Below are positions 1 to 6,627 of a DNA stretch of 7,536 nt, one piece after another. The translations under genes were made by a program, and so were the position numbers. The stretch's first letter is position 1; each line of letters opens with the position of its first letter. The DNA comes from a bacterium (GTDB lineage: Bacteria; Latescibacterota; UBA2968; UBA8231), in NCBI GenBank assembly GCA_027593305.1, contig JAQCJA010000212.1, forward strand, positions 1 to 7,536, read 5' to 3'. The notes below the pieces were generated by a model. The model was not told the origin of the DNA and did not search any database. It was given only the letters and a program-made list of their open reading frames with translations.

Positions 1-532
1 CTCTCCTCTCGCCCGACGGCGCCAAGACGCACACACAGAATCTTCTGCCCGTCCTGGAGGCGTTTGGCGTAGAACTGTCCCGCCGTCTCCATCCAGCGTT
101 TGCTCACACCATAGAGACTGGTGGTGCCGACGCCGAAGGCATTTTCGCGCGTATCAGGAAAGGGCGGAATCGGTTCGTCGTCCACCTGCATGAGGTCCGT
201 GAAATCGTACGAATGCACGGAGCTGGCCATGTAGATGCGGGGTACGTTTGCCGCGATCGCCGCCTGGTAGACACAATCAACGACGAGGATGTTGAGTGGA
301 TTCAGCCCAGGTGGACAACGGCATCCTTGCCCTTGAACGCCGCCTCCAGTTGCTCCATCACACGATTGCGATAGGCGTCCCGGAGGTCTTTCCATGTTGT
401 GGCTCCCGTTGCGCTGATCACATCATCCATGCGGGGAATGCTCATGCCGGATATCTCGTACGTGTCGGCAAGTTGTTTCTGCATCGCGTCGGCGACCGTG
501 CCGTTTCTGCCCGTCAACAACACACGCTTCAT
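1..532 (-). pseudogene. NAD-dependent epimerase/dehydratase (uronate dehydrogenase-like SDR), frameshifted and cut by the left edge
   Basis: The minus-strand gene starts at ATG 532-530. It encodes an extended short-chain dehydrogenase/reductase that would bind NAD(P) and act on a sugar or sugar acid. Residues 1-76 begin MKRVLLTGRNGTVADAM, a Rossmann Gly-rich loop (TGxxGxV), and run to DAVVHLG. A TGA at 304-302 then ends that frame. The protein resumes one frame over at codon 302-300 with NPLNILVVDCVYQAA, then RIYMASSVHSYDF (catalytic Ser region), YGVSK at 113-99 (the Tyr-x-x-x-Lys pair) and CVRLGAVG before the edge. Both halves clearly belong to one gene. From memory of uronate dehydrogenase, about ten residues normally separate VHLG from the helix that follows, and here there is less than one codon. 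A frameshifting deletion of roughly 30 bases is therefore as plausible as a missing single base. The ATG overlaps the dehydratase TGA (ATGA), so translation is probably coupled. Family assignment is firm; substrate is unknown. Confidence 0.85.
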
Positions 533-1755
533 TTGGTTTGCACTCTCAGGTTGGGACGTTGATACGACCCCGGGACATAGGGGAACACTTTTTCCACGTC
601 GTCGATCAGTTCGACACCATATCCGGGCTTGTCCGGCAAGCGCATGACACCCTTGTCGACTGTCAGTGGCTCTGTGAAGATGCCTTCTTTCAGCGGGTTG
701 TTGGTCTGGTTCAGTTCGCAGTACTGGCGGTTGGCAATGGCCGCCACGAAGTGTGCATTCACCATGGTCGAACCGCCCCCGTGCCAGTTGTGCGGGATGC
801 TGATCCCCCGCAGATGCGCCGCCCGCGCGATGTACCAGTTCTCTGTAAGGCCTGTCACATTGCAGTCCGTCTGCACAATGTCGAGGACACCGGCGTCCAG
901 CCACTGCTGCGCCTCAAAGCGATCCAGAAACCGTTCTCCGCCGGAGATCTGCACGGATGGCATCGCCTCCTTCAACCGTGGAAAGAGCTCGAGGTGATCC
1001 AGGCTGGTGCCGCCGAAAGCCTCTTCGAACCAGTAGAATCCAAGACCCTCCAGCACGGGCGCAAAGTCGGTGATGATCGCCTCCAGCGAACCCAGCGACA
1101 TGCCGAGCCCCTCGTGCATGAGTCGGAAGTCGGGACCGACCGCCGCCCGCAACTTTTCGAGAATCGGCACGTAGCGATGCAGATTCATGCCTGCTGATTT
1201 CCAGTCCGTCCCGGGACGGAACTTGAAGGCGTCGTAGCCCTGCTCCTAGTAGCGCAGAGCTTCGGCAATGAGCGCCTCCGCACCGTTGTTGTACCATTCG
1301 TGTTCGACGCCGGCGCTGGCGTAGATGCTGATGTCACGCACCGGCGCCCCATCCGTGGCCAGCAGTTCGTACACCGGCTTGCCTGTGGCCTTGCCGATCA
1401 GATCCCAGCAGGCGGTATCGATGCCGGCCCAGGGCGCCCGATTGTGTCGTGAGTCATTGCCGCGATTGACCAGAAATTCCACGTCGAATGGATTCTTGCC
1501 GAGCAGCAACGGTCGGATCACGGACTCGGTGTAGTGCTTGATCTCGGCGGGATTTTCGTAGGGCGACCCTTCACCGATACCGATCAATCCCTGATCGGTG
1601 AAGATCTGGGTGATGGCACCGTCCGTCTTCCATACCTGGTAGCCACTGCAACGCCACAGGTCCTGCCCGGGGTCGACGTAGGACAGAGGCAGGACGCGCA
1701 CGTCGGTGATCTTCAGTTCTGCCCGGGGGACCCCGTCCAGCGGATGATTTCGCAT
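529..1755 (-). pseudogene. Enolase-superfamily sugar-acid dehydratase-like gene (mandelate racemase/muconate lactonizing family) with internal amber stop
   Basis: One continuous frame of 408 codons is broken only by TAG at 1248-1246 (codon 170). The N-terminal capping domain (about residues 13-130) begins LKITDVRVLPLSY and includes GLIGIGEGSPYE. The barrel starts near GIDTACWDLIGKATGKPVYEL. After the TAG come YDAFKFRPG (K178-F-R180, where mandelate racemase has Lys-x-Lys), LMHEGLG (E215, at the first metal-ligand position), FYWFEEAF (E244/E245), ISGGERF (E274), DIVQTDCN, IPHNWHGGG (H322, likely general acid/base) and the family-typical tail DKPGYGVELIDD. Total length is normal for the family. 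Such enzymes abstract the proton alpha to a carboxylate with Mg2+, usually dehydrating or racemising an acid sugar. The start is fixed by a good Shine-Dalgarno site. The downstream piece has an ATG at 1188 but no convincing ribosome site, and it would lack the capping domain and half the active site. The gene lies 36 bases after the transporter and overlaps the SDR gene by ATGA. Exact substrate is not recognised. Confidence 0.88.
1246..1248 (-). other. In-frame amber (TAG) codon inside the dehydratase gene
   Basis: The codon sits between ...EALIAEALRY and EQGYDAFKFRPG, in the helix just before the catalytic Lys strand. Homology continues unbroken in the same frame on both sides, so one base change would restore a sense codon (for example AAG, CAG or GAG). 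Confidence 0.9.
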
Positions 1756-1763
1756 CGTGTTTT

Positions 1764-1767
1764 CCTC
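1764..1767 (-). promoter_or_regulatory. Ribosome binding site of the dehydratase gene
   Basis: On the minus strand the leader reads AGGAAAGAGGAAAACACG before the ATG at 1755. GAGG lies 8 bases upstream of the start, and an AGGA lies just before it. It decides the start codon and shows the dehydratase has its own initiation site rather than depending on the transporter upstream. Confidence 0.7.
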
Positions 1768-1791
1768 TTTCCTGTGACCCCTGCACAGATT

Positions 1792-2925
1792 CTACGTTTC
1801 CAGGTCGACCCGGCGCCGCAGTTCCGGCACCAGCAGCACCAGCAGCGCGACCCACACAAGCCCGGCCAGGGCCATGTAGCGAATGGCCACCAGCGGTCCT
1901 ACGTGATTCCCCAGCCAGCCGACGAGCAGACTGCTCAGCGGAAACGTACCGATCATCACCACCTGCAGTCCCAGTACGCGTCCCCGAAGGTGATCGGGGG
2001 TGGCCGTCAGGAACAGGCTCGAGTGCGAAATGCTGAAGACGGTGCCGACTGCTCCGATCACGGCCAGTCCCAGTAGCGACAGTGCCATCGTATCGGCATA
2101 GGAGAACAGGATCTGCATCCCGTGCAGACCTGCCGCCGCCGTCAGCCCCGCCAGGCCCGGGCGTGCCATTTTGGTTCGACGCAGAGACAGCCACAGACCC
2201 GTGAGCAACGAGCCAACGCCGGTGGCCGAGAGAAACCAGCCGAACTCCACCGGACCGGCGTGGAATACCTGATCGGCCACGGCGGGCACCATGGCCTCGT
2301 AGCTGAAAGCCGTCAGGTTGGACAGGGCCACCAGCAGCAAGCCGCCGAACACGACCCTGTTGGACCGGGCGAAACCAATGCCCCCCTTCAGAGAGACAAG
2401 AAAAGGCTCGCGTTCGGTCTTGTCGCGGTTGCGGAACAACGGTGGCAGACGCCAGGTAAGGGTCGCCGACAGCAGCGCCATGAGCGCCAGCCCCACATAG
2501 ACCCAGCGCGGGCTCGAGGCGCTGAGCAGGGCGCCTCCGGCATTGGCGAAGAGAATACGCGACACCGTCATACCCAGCATATCGATGGACAGAGCTGTCG
2601 TCACATTGCTGGAACCGACAGTACCGGCCAGGTAGGAGCGGCGTGATGTTGAATCGAGGATGAACAACAGCCCCTGGACCAGGGCGTACAGATAGACGTA
2701 CCAGAGCTCCAGAGCCTCCGATGACAACAGCGTCGCCATGGCAACAGCGAGGGCCGCCAGTCCCGTCTGCGCTGCGCGGACCACACGCAGTCGCGGGAAA
2801 CGATCCGCCACAAAGCCGACGGCCGGTCCCAGAAGCAGAAACGGCGCGAAGCGGAAGAAGCTCAGCAGGGCAATCGGCAGAGGCTCCTCCGTCCGCTGCG
2901 CCACCAGCCAGGACAGCATGGTCAT
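1792..2925 (-). CDS. MFS_3-type major facilitator transporter (real start probably upstream, near 3051)
   Basis: This is an inner-membrane transporter of the major facilitator superfamily, closest in pattern to the EntS/MFS_3 exporters. From the ATG at 2925 it has 377 residues with many hydrophobic helices. GFVADRFPRLRVVRA after helix 2 is the motif A loop. RGRVLGLQVVMIGTFPLSSLL in the second half is typical of MFS_3. The C-terminus is RRRVDLET followed by TAG. Upstream of the ATG the same frame stays open to 3054 and encodes a family-like start, LRHPAYLRLLASTLVTYGAR, which supplies the first half of helix 1. The ATG at 2925 would therefore cut helix 1. No ATG, GTG or TTG exists in that extension. 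CTG at 3051, sharing CTGA with the hydrolase stop, or ATT at 3015, are the candidates, and a CTG start would give 419 residues. Substrate is unknown: sugar acid uptake or metabolite export are both possible from the operon context. Confidence 0.88.
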   Translation of the reverse strand: MTMLSWLVAQRTEEPLPIALLSFFRFAPFLLLGPAVGFVADRFPRLRVVRAAQTGLAALAVAMATLLSSEALELWYVYLYALVQGLLFILDSTSRRSYLAGTVGSSNVTTALSIDMLGMTVSRILFANAGGALLSASSPRWVYVGLALMALLSATLTWRLPPLFRNRDKTEREPFLVSLKGGIGFARSNRVVFGGLLLVALSNLTAFSYEAMVPAVADQVFHAGPVEFGWFLSATGVGSLLTGLWLSLRRTKMARPGLAGLTAAAGLHGMQILFSYADTMALSLLGLAVIGAVGTVFSISHSSLFLTATPDHLRGRVLGLQVVMIGTFPLSSLLVGWLGNHVGPLVAIRYMALAGLVWVALLVLLVPELRRRVDLET

Positions 2926-3047
2926 GTCGAGGAAGCGGGCCCCGTAGGTGACCAGCGTCGACGCCAGCAGTCGCAGGTACGCCGGATGGCGCAGGCTTCT
3001 GGTGGCGGCCGGAATCTCTTGTGGTGACAGGGAGATGGGCTTGTCGG

Positions 3048-3827
3048 TCAGGAGTCACACGCCGCAGCACGGGCCGCAGTACAGGCTGCCAGAAAATCCG
3101 CATTTGCCGCAGAGAATCCCAGTTGCGTCTCCACTTCGCGGATGGCCAATTCCGTCGCCTGGCACGTGGCGACCGTATCCGGATACTCGACACCCATCGT
3201 TGCCTGCCGCAGCAACAGCATGTTGTAGCCATAGCGGGCCATCGAACGCATGCCGTAGTCGCGACCCAGGATGCACCAGTTCGTCGCAAAATCACAGTAG
3301 ATCAGGTGCACAATGCCACGCGCCCGACACAGTTCATGCAGTTGCAGTCCCGTCTCCAGCACGAAGTCCTCGTCCTGTACATCAATGTGGGGTGACATGC
3401 CGATGTCGATGTCGGGAATGCCCGGAGGTTGCGCCCGTGGGCCGCGAAAGGCGGCATAGGCGCCCTGACGGGCACGGAATTCGGCCGGCGGCCAATCCGG
3501 CGGCGCAACCGGGGGAGCCGCTCGATGTCGTTTCAGGTGCTGGGGAAAAGCCGGTGTCACGCTGGGACTCGGCGCATGGACGATGGTCAGTCCCGCCGCC
3601 CGCCCCGCCTGCAGTACAGGTACGACCGCTTCCCGCGTTACTTTCTCCGCCCGTTCCAGCCAGCTCTCGATGAAGTGGTTGTCCCATGTATCCACCAGAA
3701 CCAGCGCCGTCTGCGCCACGGGCAGGCGCATGCCGACGCGGCGCCGGATGAAGTGCTCCTCCCGCCAGGGCAGACCCTCGGCGGGGCTGTCCTGGAAATA
3801 CTGCACCGTCAGATCGAGCTCGCTCAT
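3048..3827 (-). CDS. Isochorismatase-like cysteine hydrolase
   Basis: A 259-residue soluble hydrolase of the isochorismatase/nicotinamidase fold. Members hydrolyse amide or vinyl-ether bonds through an Asp-Lys-Cys triad. QTALVLVDTWDNHF gives Asp46 (canonical VDxQxxF strand), and LIYCDFATNWCILGRDYG gives the nucleophile Cys185 in the usual TNxC turn, followed by the family's R-D-A-like helix. The expected Lys before the F-x-x-T/G-L segment is not visible: the matching stretch is DEDFVLETGLQLHEL, and the only lysines are K62 and K99. The protein is longer than the usual 180-220 residues, with a 38-residue N-terminal lead and a Pro-rich insertion at about 90-145. The start at ATG 3827 is supported by GGAG 6 bases upstream; an ATG at 3974 would add 49 non-family residues. 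It is probably first in the minus-strand operon, and its stop touches the transporter start. Substrate is not predictable. Confidence 0.85.
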   Translation of the reverse strand: MSELDLTVQYFQDSPAEGLPWREEHFIRRRVGMRLPVAQTALVLVDTWDNHFIESWLERAEKVTREAVVPVLQAGRAAGLTIVHAPSPSVTPAFPQHLKRHRAAPPVAPPDWPPAEFRARQGAYAAFRGPRAQPPGIPDIDIGMSPHIDVQDEDFVLETGLQLHELCRARGIVHLIYCDFATNWCILGRDYGMRSMARYGYNMLLLRQATMGVEYPDTVATCQATELAIREVETQLGFSAANADFLAACTAARAAACDS

Positions 3828-3928
3828 CTTCGTCTCCACATCCCTGGGTAGGATGCGAAAGAAGCGCTGCCGGCCCCACCGCCGCCAGCAGGGCGCCCCT
3901 TGCTGACGGTGACAGCTTGATCGAGTGT
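3828..3928. promoter_or_regulatory. Divergent intergenic region, presumed promoters for both gene blocks
   Basis: About 100 bases separate the minus-strand hydrolase start from the plus-strand aminotransferase start, so both blocks must initiate here or nearby. I see no convincing sigma-70 pair and no clear operator palindrome. A TATGAT at 3928-3933 has no properly spaced -35 partner and overlaps the aminotransferase start. The assignment rests on gene orientation only. Confidence 0.35.
3834..3837 (-). promoter_or_regulatory. Ribosome binding site of the cysteine hydrolase
   Basis: The minus-strand leader reads GTGGAGACGAAG directly before ATG 3827, placing GGAG 6 bases from the start. It selects this ATG over the in-frame ATG at 3974, which would run into the opposite gene. 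Confidence 0.65.
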
Positions 3929-5206
3929 ATGATCCAACCCATGGCCAGCCCAGCCGGTCATTTCGGCCGGCCATTGCCGCGCAACAGCAAAGTGAGTCAG
4001 TCCGTGACCCGAACCGTCAGCCAATCCTGGGCGTTGTACGATCGCGCTCTGGCCGTCACCCCCATGGGCACACAGACGCACAGCAAGGCACCGCGGGCGG
4101 CGCTGCGCGGCGCCGAGCCCTGTTACCTGCAACGTGGGTCCGGCTGCCGTGTCTGGGATGTGGACGGCAACGAGTACATCGACTTCCGCTGCGCGCTGGG
4201 ACCCATCACACTGGGCTACGCCTTCCCCGAGGTCAACGATGCTGTTGCCCGCCAGTTGGCCGACGGTGTCGTCTTCAGCTACGCCCACCCCCTCGAAATC
4301 GAAGTCGCTGAAACCCTCGTTGACATCATACCCTGTGCCGAATCTGTCCGTTTTCTCAAGACCGGTGGCGAAGCCATGGCGGCCACACACCGGCTGGCTC
4401 GCGGGTTCACCGGTCGCGATCACATCATCACCTGTGGCTACCACGGCTGGTTGAACACCATGGGGCGAGCGGGCGTCCCCGAGGCAGTCCGTACGGTCTA
4501 CCGCGCCCTGCCCTGGGGGGATATCGCCCCTTTCCAGGCCGCCTTCGATGCGCTGGGTGGCCGGCAGATCGCCGCCGTCAGTGTTGCCTGTTCATATGCC
4601 GATATCGAACTGGGTCACCGGTTTCTTGCCGATCTGCGCCGCCTGACGGCGCGGCACGGGGCGCTGCTCATTTTCGATGAGATCGTCACCGGCTTCCGCC
4701 TGGCCCGCGCCGGCGCCCAGCAGTACTTCGGCGTCACACCGGATCTGGCCGTCTTCGCCAAAGGCATGTCGAATGGTGTACCCCTGTCGGCCTATGTTGG
4801 CCGGCGCGACATCATGGAGAAAGTCCGCGACGTCGTCATCTCCTCCACCTTCGGCGGCGATGCCCTCGGTCTGGCCGCCGCCAGAGCCGTCCTGGCGATC
4901 TACGCTCGTGAGGATGTCATCGGCACGTTGTGGGCTCGGGGTCGGCGGCTGCACGATGGCATCACCGCCCTGGCCAGCAAACTGGATGTGCCCGTATCCA
5001 TCGCCGGGTTGCCGCCGCTAGGTCAGTTGCAGTTGCCCTCCCCCGAGGCTCGCGTCGCCTTTGAAGGGGAGTGCCTGCGCCGCGGTGTCATCCTGTTTTC
5101 CGTGCTCTACACCAGCTACTGTCTCGCCGACAGCGACATCGACGAGGCCCTCATCGCCATGGGCGAGGCGCTGGCTGCCGTCAAAAGTCAGGGCCTGTTC
5201 GCTTGA
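3929..5206 (+). CDS. Class III PLP-dependent aminotransferase, glutamate-1-semialdehyde aminomutase-like
   Basis: A cytosolic fold-type I PLP enzyme of 425 residues from ATG 3929 (TTG at 3917 and ATG at 3941 are alternatives; none has a strong Shine-Dalgarno site). Numbered from ATG 3929, the motifs in order are: SQSWALYDRALAVTPMGTQT near residue 31; VWDVDGNEYIDF near 75-86 (class III opening strand); KTGGEAMAATHRLAR near 144 (phosphate-binding turn, usually TGSEA or SGTEA); GYHGW at 170-174 (stacks on PLP); LIFDEIVTGFR with Asp250 binding the pyridine nitrogen; FAKGMSNGVPLSAYVG with Lys278 forming the Schiff base; and ISSTFGGDALGLAAA near 304. The tail ADSDIDEALIAMGEAL is typical of the family. 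These features fit the GSAM-like branch that transfers amino groups on small semialdehydes or nucleotide sugars. No haem pathway neighbours are present, so a hemL role is not supported. All key residues are intact. Confidence 0.93.
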   Translation: MIQPMASPAGHFGRPLPRNSKVSQSVTRTVSQSWALYDRALAVTPMGTQTHSKAPRAALRGAEPCYLQRGSGCRVWDVDGNEYIDFRCALGPITLGYAFPEVNDAVARQLADGVVFSYAHPLEIEVAETLVDIIPCAESVRFLKTGGEAMAATHRLARGFTGRDHIITCGYHGWLNTMGRAGVPEAVRTVYRALPWGDIAPFQAAFDALGGRQIAAVSVACSYADIELGHRFLADLRRLTARHGALLIFDEIVTGFRLARAGAQQYFGVTPDLAVFAKGMSNGVPLSAYVGRRDIMEKVRDVVISSTFGGDALGLAAARAVLAIYAREDVIGTLWARGRRLHDGITALASKLDVPVSIAGLPPLGQLQLPSPEARVAFEGECLRRGVILFSVLYTSYCLADSDIDEALIAMGEALAAVKSQGLFA

Positions 5207-5236
5207 TCGGTTTGTTCCGTTGATCGGCTTGTTCCG
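5203..5236 (+). repeat. 17-bp tandem duplication across the aminotransferase stop
   Basis: Two adjacent copies, TTGATCGGTTTGTTCCG (5203-5219) and TTGATCGGCTTGTTCCG (5220-5236), differ at one base. The first contains the aminotransferase TGA. The second contains TTG 5220, the most upstream plausible start of the next gene. Confidence 0.85.
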
Positions 5237-5723
5237 GCAGCTGTTGCTGGACCGGGGGGTGCATCCGCTGCACTACGCCCTGCGCGCCTGGCCCGTGGCC
5301 ATGTTGCCGACGTTTGCCATCGCCACCATGGCATCCATCATCGCCCAGCTTGTCGGTGCCGAGTACCTCTTCGACGAAGGCCAGTGGGGCAACCTTTTTG
5401 AGATGAGTTCGGGGATGTTGCTGCTGCAGATCGTCGTCGTCGCACCCGTCCTGGAGACGCTGCTCATGGCGCCGATCCTGGCGCTGCTGGTGCGCGTGCT
5501 GCCACGGCGGCGTTATGCCGTGATCGCTTCAGCGGCGTTGTGGGCTGTGCTGCATTCGCTCAGCGCGCCGATCTGGGGCGTATGCATCTTCTGGACCTTC
5601 ATCGTCTTCTCCACGGCGTTTCTCGTCTGGCGCGAGGTCTCCCTGTGGCACGCCCTCGGAGTCACGGCAGCCATTCACGCTCTCAACAACGCCTTCGCCG
5701 GCCTCGGCCTCACCTTCTCGTAG
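5220..5723 (+). CDS. Small CPBP-type (Abi family) intramembrane protease-like protein
   Basis: A 167-residue membrane protein with about four or five hydrophobic segments. The CPBP family includes Rce1-like intramembrane metalloproteases. Motif 1 appears as VVVAPVLETLLMAP (E79-T80 where the family usually has Glu-Glu and a following Arg). Motif 2 is ALWAVLHSL (H112). Motif 3 is AAIHALNNAF (H153, N157). The spacing and order of the three motifs support the family, while the changed motif 1 leaves activity uncertain. The start is uncertain: TTG 5220 or TTG 5229, neither with a clear ribosome site. The in-frame open stretch further upstream (to 5061) overlaps the aminotransferase and is not family-like. 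The gene follows the aminotransferase by 13 bases and is probably co-transcribed. It ends in TAG. It may process or sort a membrane protein; no partner is visible. Confidence 0.75.
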   Translation: MIGLFRQLLLDRGVHPLHYALRAWPVAMLPTFAIATMASIIAQLVGAEYLFDEGQWGNLFEMSSGMLLLQIVVVAPVLETLLMAPILALLVRVLPRRRYAVIASAALWAVLHSLSAPIWGVCIFWTFIVFSTAFLVWREVSLWHALGVTAAIHALNNAFAGLGLTFS

Positions 5724-5847
5724 AGTGGTCGGCGTGCACTGAGGCCGTGGATCGGCGAGGGCTAGGCTACCGTTGTGGGATGATCAAAGTCAACCGTGGA
5801 CCTCGACCGCCGCAGCCCCTAGAGTTTGCTGCATGGAAACTTATGTC
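5724..5847 (+). other. Intergenic spacer before the nuclease
   Basis: About 124 bases with no family-like reading frame. I see no strong terminator hairpin with a T-run and no convincing promoter, so I cannot say whether the nuclease has its own transcript. Confidence 0.4.
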
Positions 5848-6627
5848 ATGAAGATCGCCTCGTGGAATGTCAATTCGCTGAAGGTCCGTTTGCCGCAGTT
5901 GCTGCGGTGGCTGGCAACCGAGTCGCCCGATGTCGTGGGACTGCAGGAGACGAAGCTTGTTGATGAGAGCTTCCCTGCCGCAGAGATCGACGCCGCCGGG
6001 TATCACGTTGTCTTCGCCGGGCAGAAGGCCTACAACGGCGTGGCCGTCCTCAGTCGCAGGGACACCCTGGGGGAGGCGGCGGACGTTGTCACCGACATTC
6101 CCGGGCTGGACGATCCCCAGCGGCGGGTCATGGGTGTCACCGTCGGCGATCTGCGTTTCCTCGATCTCTACGTGCCCAACGGTGCTGAAGTTGGCTCCGA
6201 CAAGTACGAGTACAAAATTGACTGGCTGGAAAAGTGCAGCCGCTACATCGAAGCGCAACTGCAGCAGCATGAGCGGTTTGCCGTGGTGGGCGATTTCAAC
6301 ATCGCCCCGGAAGACGCGGACGTGCACGACCCGGCGGGCTGGACCGGGCAGGTGCTGGTCTCCGGTCCGGAGCGTCAGGCCTTTCAGCGACTGCTCGGAC
6401 TCGGACTCACCGACACCTTCCGGCTCTTCGAGCAGGAAGCGGAGATTTTCTCGTGGTGGGACTACCGCATGGGCGCCTTTCGGCGCAATCGCGGCCTGCG
6501 GATCGACCATATACTTGTGTCGGCCGCATTGAGAGACACCTGCAACCTGTCCCGTGTCGATCGCGAGCCACGCACCTGGGATCGTCCCTCCGACCATGCC
6601 CCCGTCCTTGCGGAGTTCTCCTCATGA
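5848..6627 (+). CDS. xthA: Exodeoxyribonuclease III / AP endonuclease
   Basis: A 259-residue exonuclease III-type enzyme of the endonuclease/exonuclease/phosphatase fold. It cleaves DNA 5' to abasic sites in base excision repair and degrades 3' ends of duplex DNA. Visible motifs are: MKIASWNVNSLKVRL (Asn7), GLQETK (metal-binding Glu34), YNGVAVLSR, DLYVPNG (Tyr108, Asn111), VVGDFNIAP (Asp149, Asn151), FSWWDYRMGAFRRNRGLRIDHIL (Asp220, His221, including the family's FSWWDYR signature) and PSDHAPV (Asp249, His250 catalytic pair). Length is normal and no key residue is missing. ATG 5848 gives the canonical MK-I/F-x-S/T-W-N start; ATG 5833 would add METYV, and a start at 5773 adds unrelated residues. 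Its TGA overlaps the next ATG by four bases. It has no evident functional tie to the neighbouring metabolic genes. Confidence 0.95.
   Translation: MKIASWNVNSLKVRLPQLLRWLATESPDVVGLQETKLVDESFPAAEIDAAGYHVVFAGQKAYNGVAVLSRRDTLGEAADVVTDIPGLDDPQRRVMGVTVGDLRFLDLYVPNGAEVGSDKYEYKIDWLEKCSRYIEAQLQQHERFAVVGDFNIAPEDADVHDPAGWTGQVLVSGPERQAFQRLLGLGLTDTFRLFEQEAEIFSWWDYRMGAFRRNRGLRIDHILVSAALRDTCNLSRVDREPRTWDRPSDHAPVLAEFSS
6612..6615 (+). promoter_or_regulatory. Ribosome binding site of the GGT-family gene
   Basis: GGAG lies 8 bases before ATG 6624, inside the last codons of the nuclease. It fixes the start at the ATGA overlap and suggests coupled translation. Confidence 0.65.

Noticed and set aside
538..1197. 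Plus-strand open frame of 219 codons opposite the dehydratase
   Set aside because: It is the complement of a frame carrying conserved enolase-superfamily residues; its own translation shows no motif.
529..3054. Genome-wide recoding of TAG, making one transporter-dehydratase fusion
   Set aside because: TAG at 1792-1794 falls exactly at a normal MFS C-terminus, and the dehydratase has its own Shine-Dalgarno site and ATG just after it. TAG also ends the CPBP gene at a sensible place. A single amber inside one gene does not support recoding.
1571..3295. Long minus-strand open frame of 574 codons
   Set aside because: It overlaps the hydrolase, transporter and dehydratase in another frame, is rich in Arg/Gly/Pro/Ala, and shows no family motif. 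It is a GC-rich shadow frame.
3900..3933. Sigma-70 promoter using TTGCTG (3900) or GTGACA (3909) with TATGAT (3928)
   Set aside because: Spacers would be 22 or 13 bases, outside the usual 16-18, and the -10 would overlap the aminotransferase start codon.
3824..4444. Minus-strand open frame of 206 codons opposite the aminotransferase start
   Set aside because: It is antisense to conserved class III aminotransferase motifs and would extend into the hydrolase leader; no family similarity is seen.
3917..5206. Calling the aminotransferase hemL
   Set aside because: The fold and motifs are GSAM-like, but the active-site lysine context (FAKGMSNGVPL) differs from the GKIIGGG of true GSAM and no tetrapyrrole genes are nearby.
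5767..6597. Minus-strand open frame of 276 codons opposite the nuclease
   Set aside because: It lies antisense to a fully motif-supported exonuclease III gene and has no recognisable domain.
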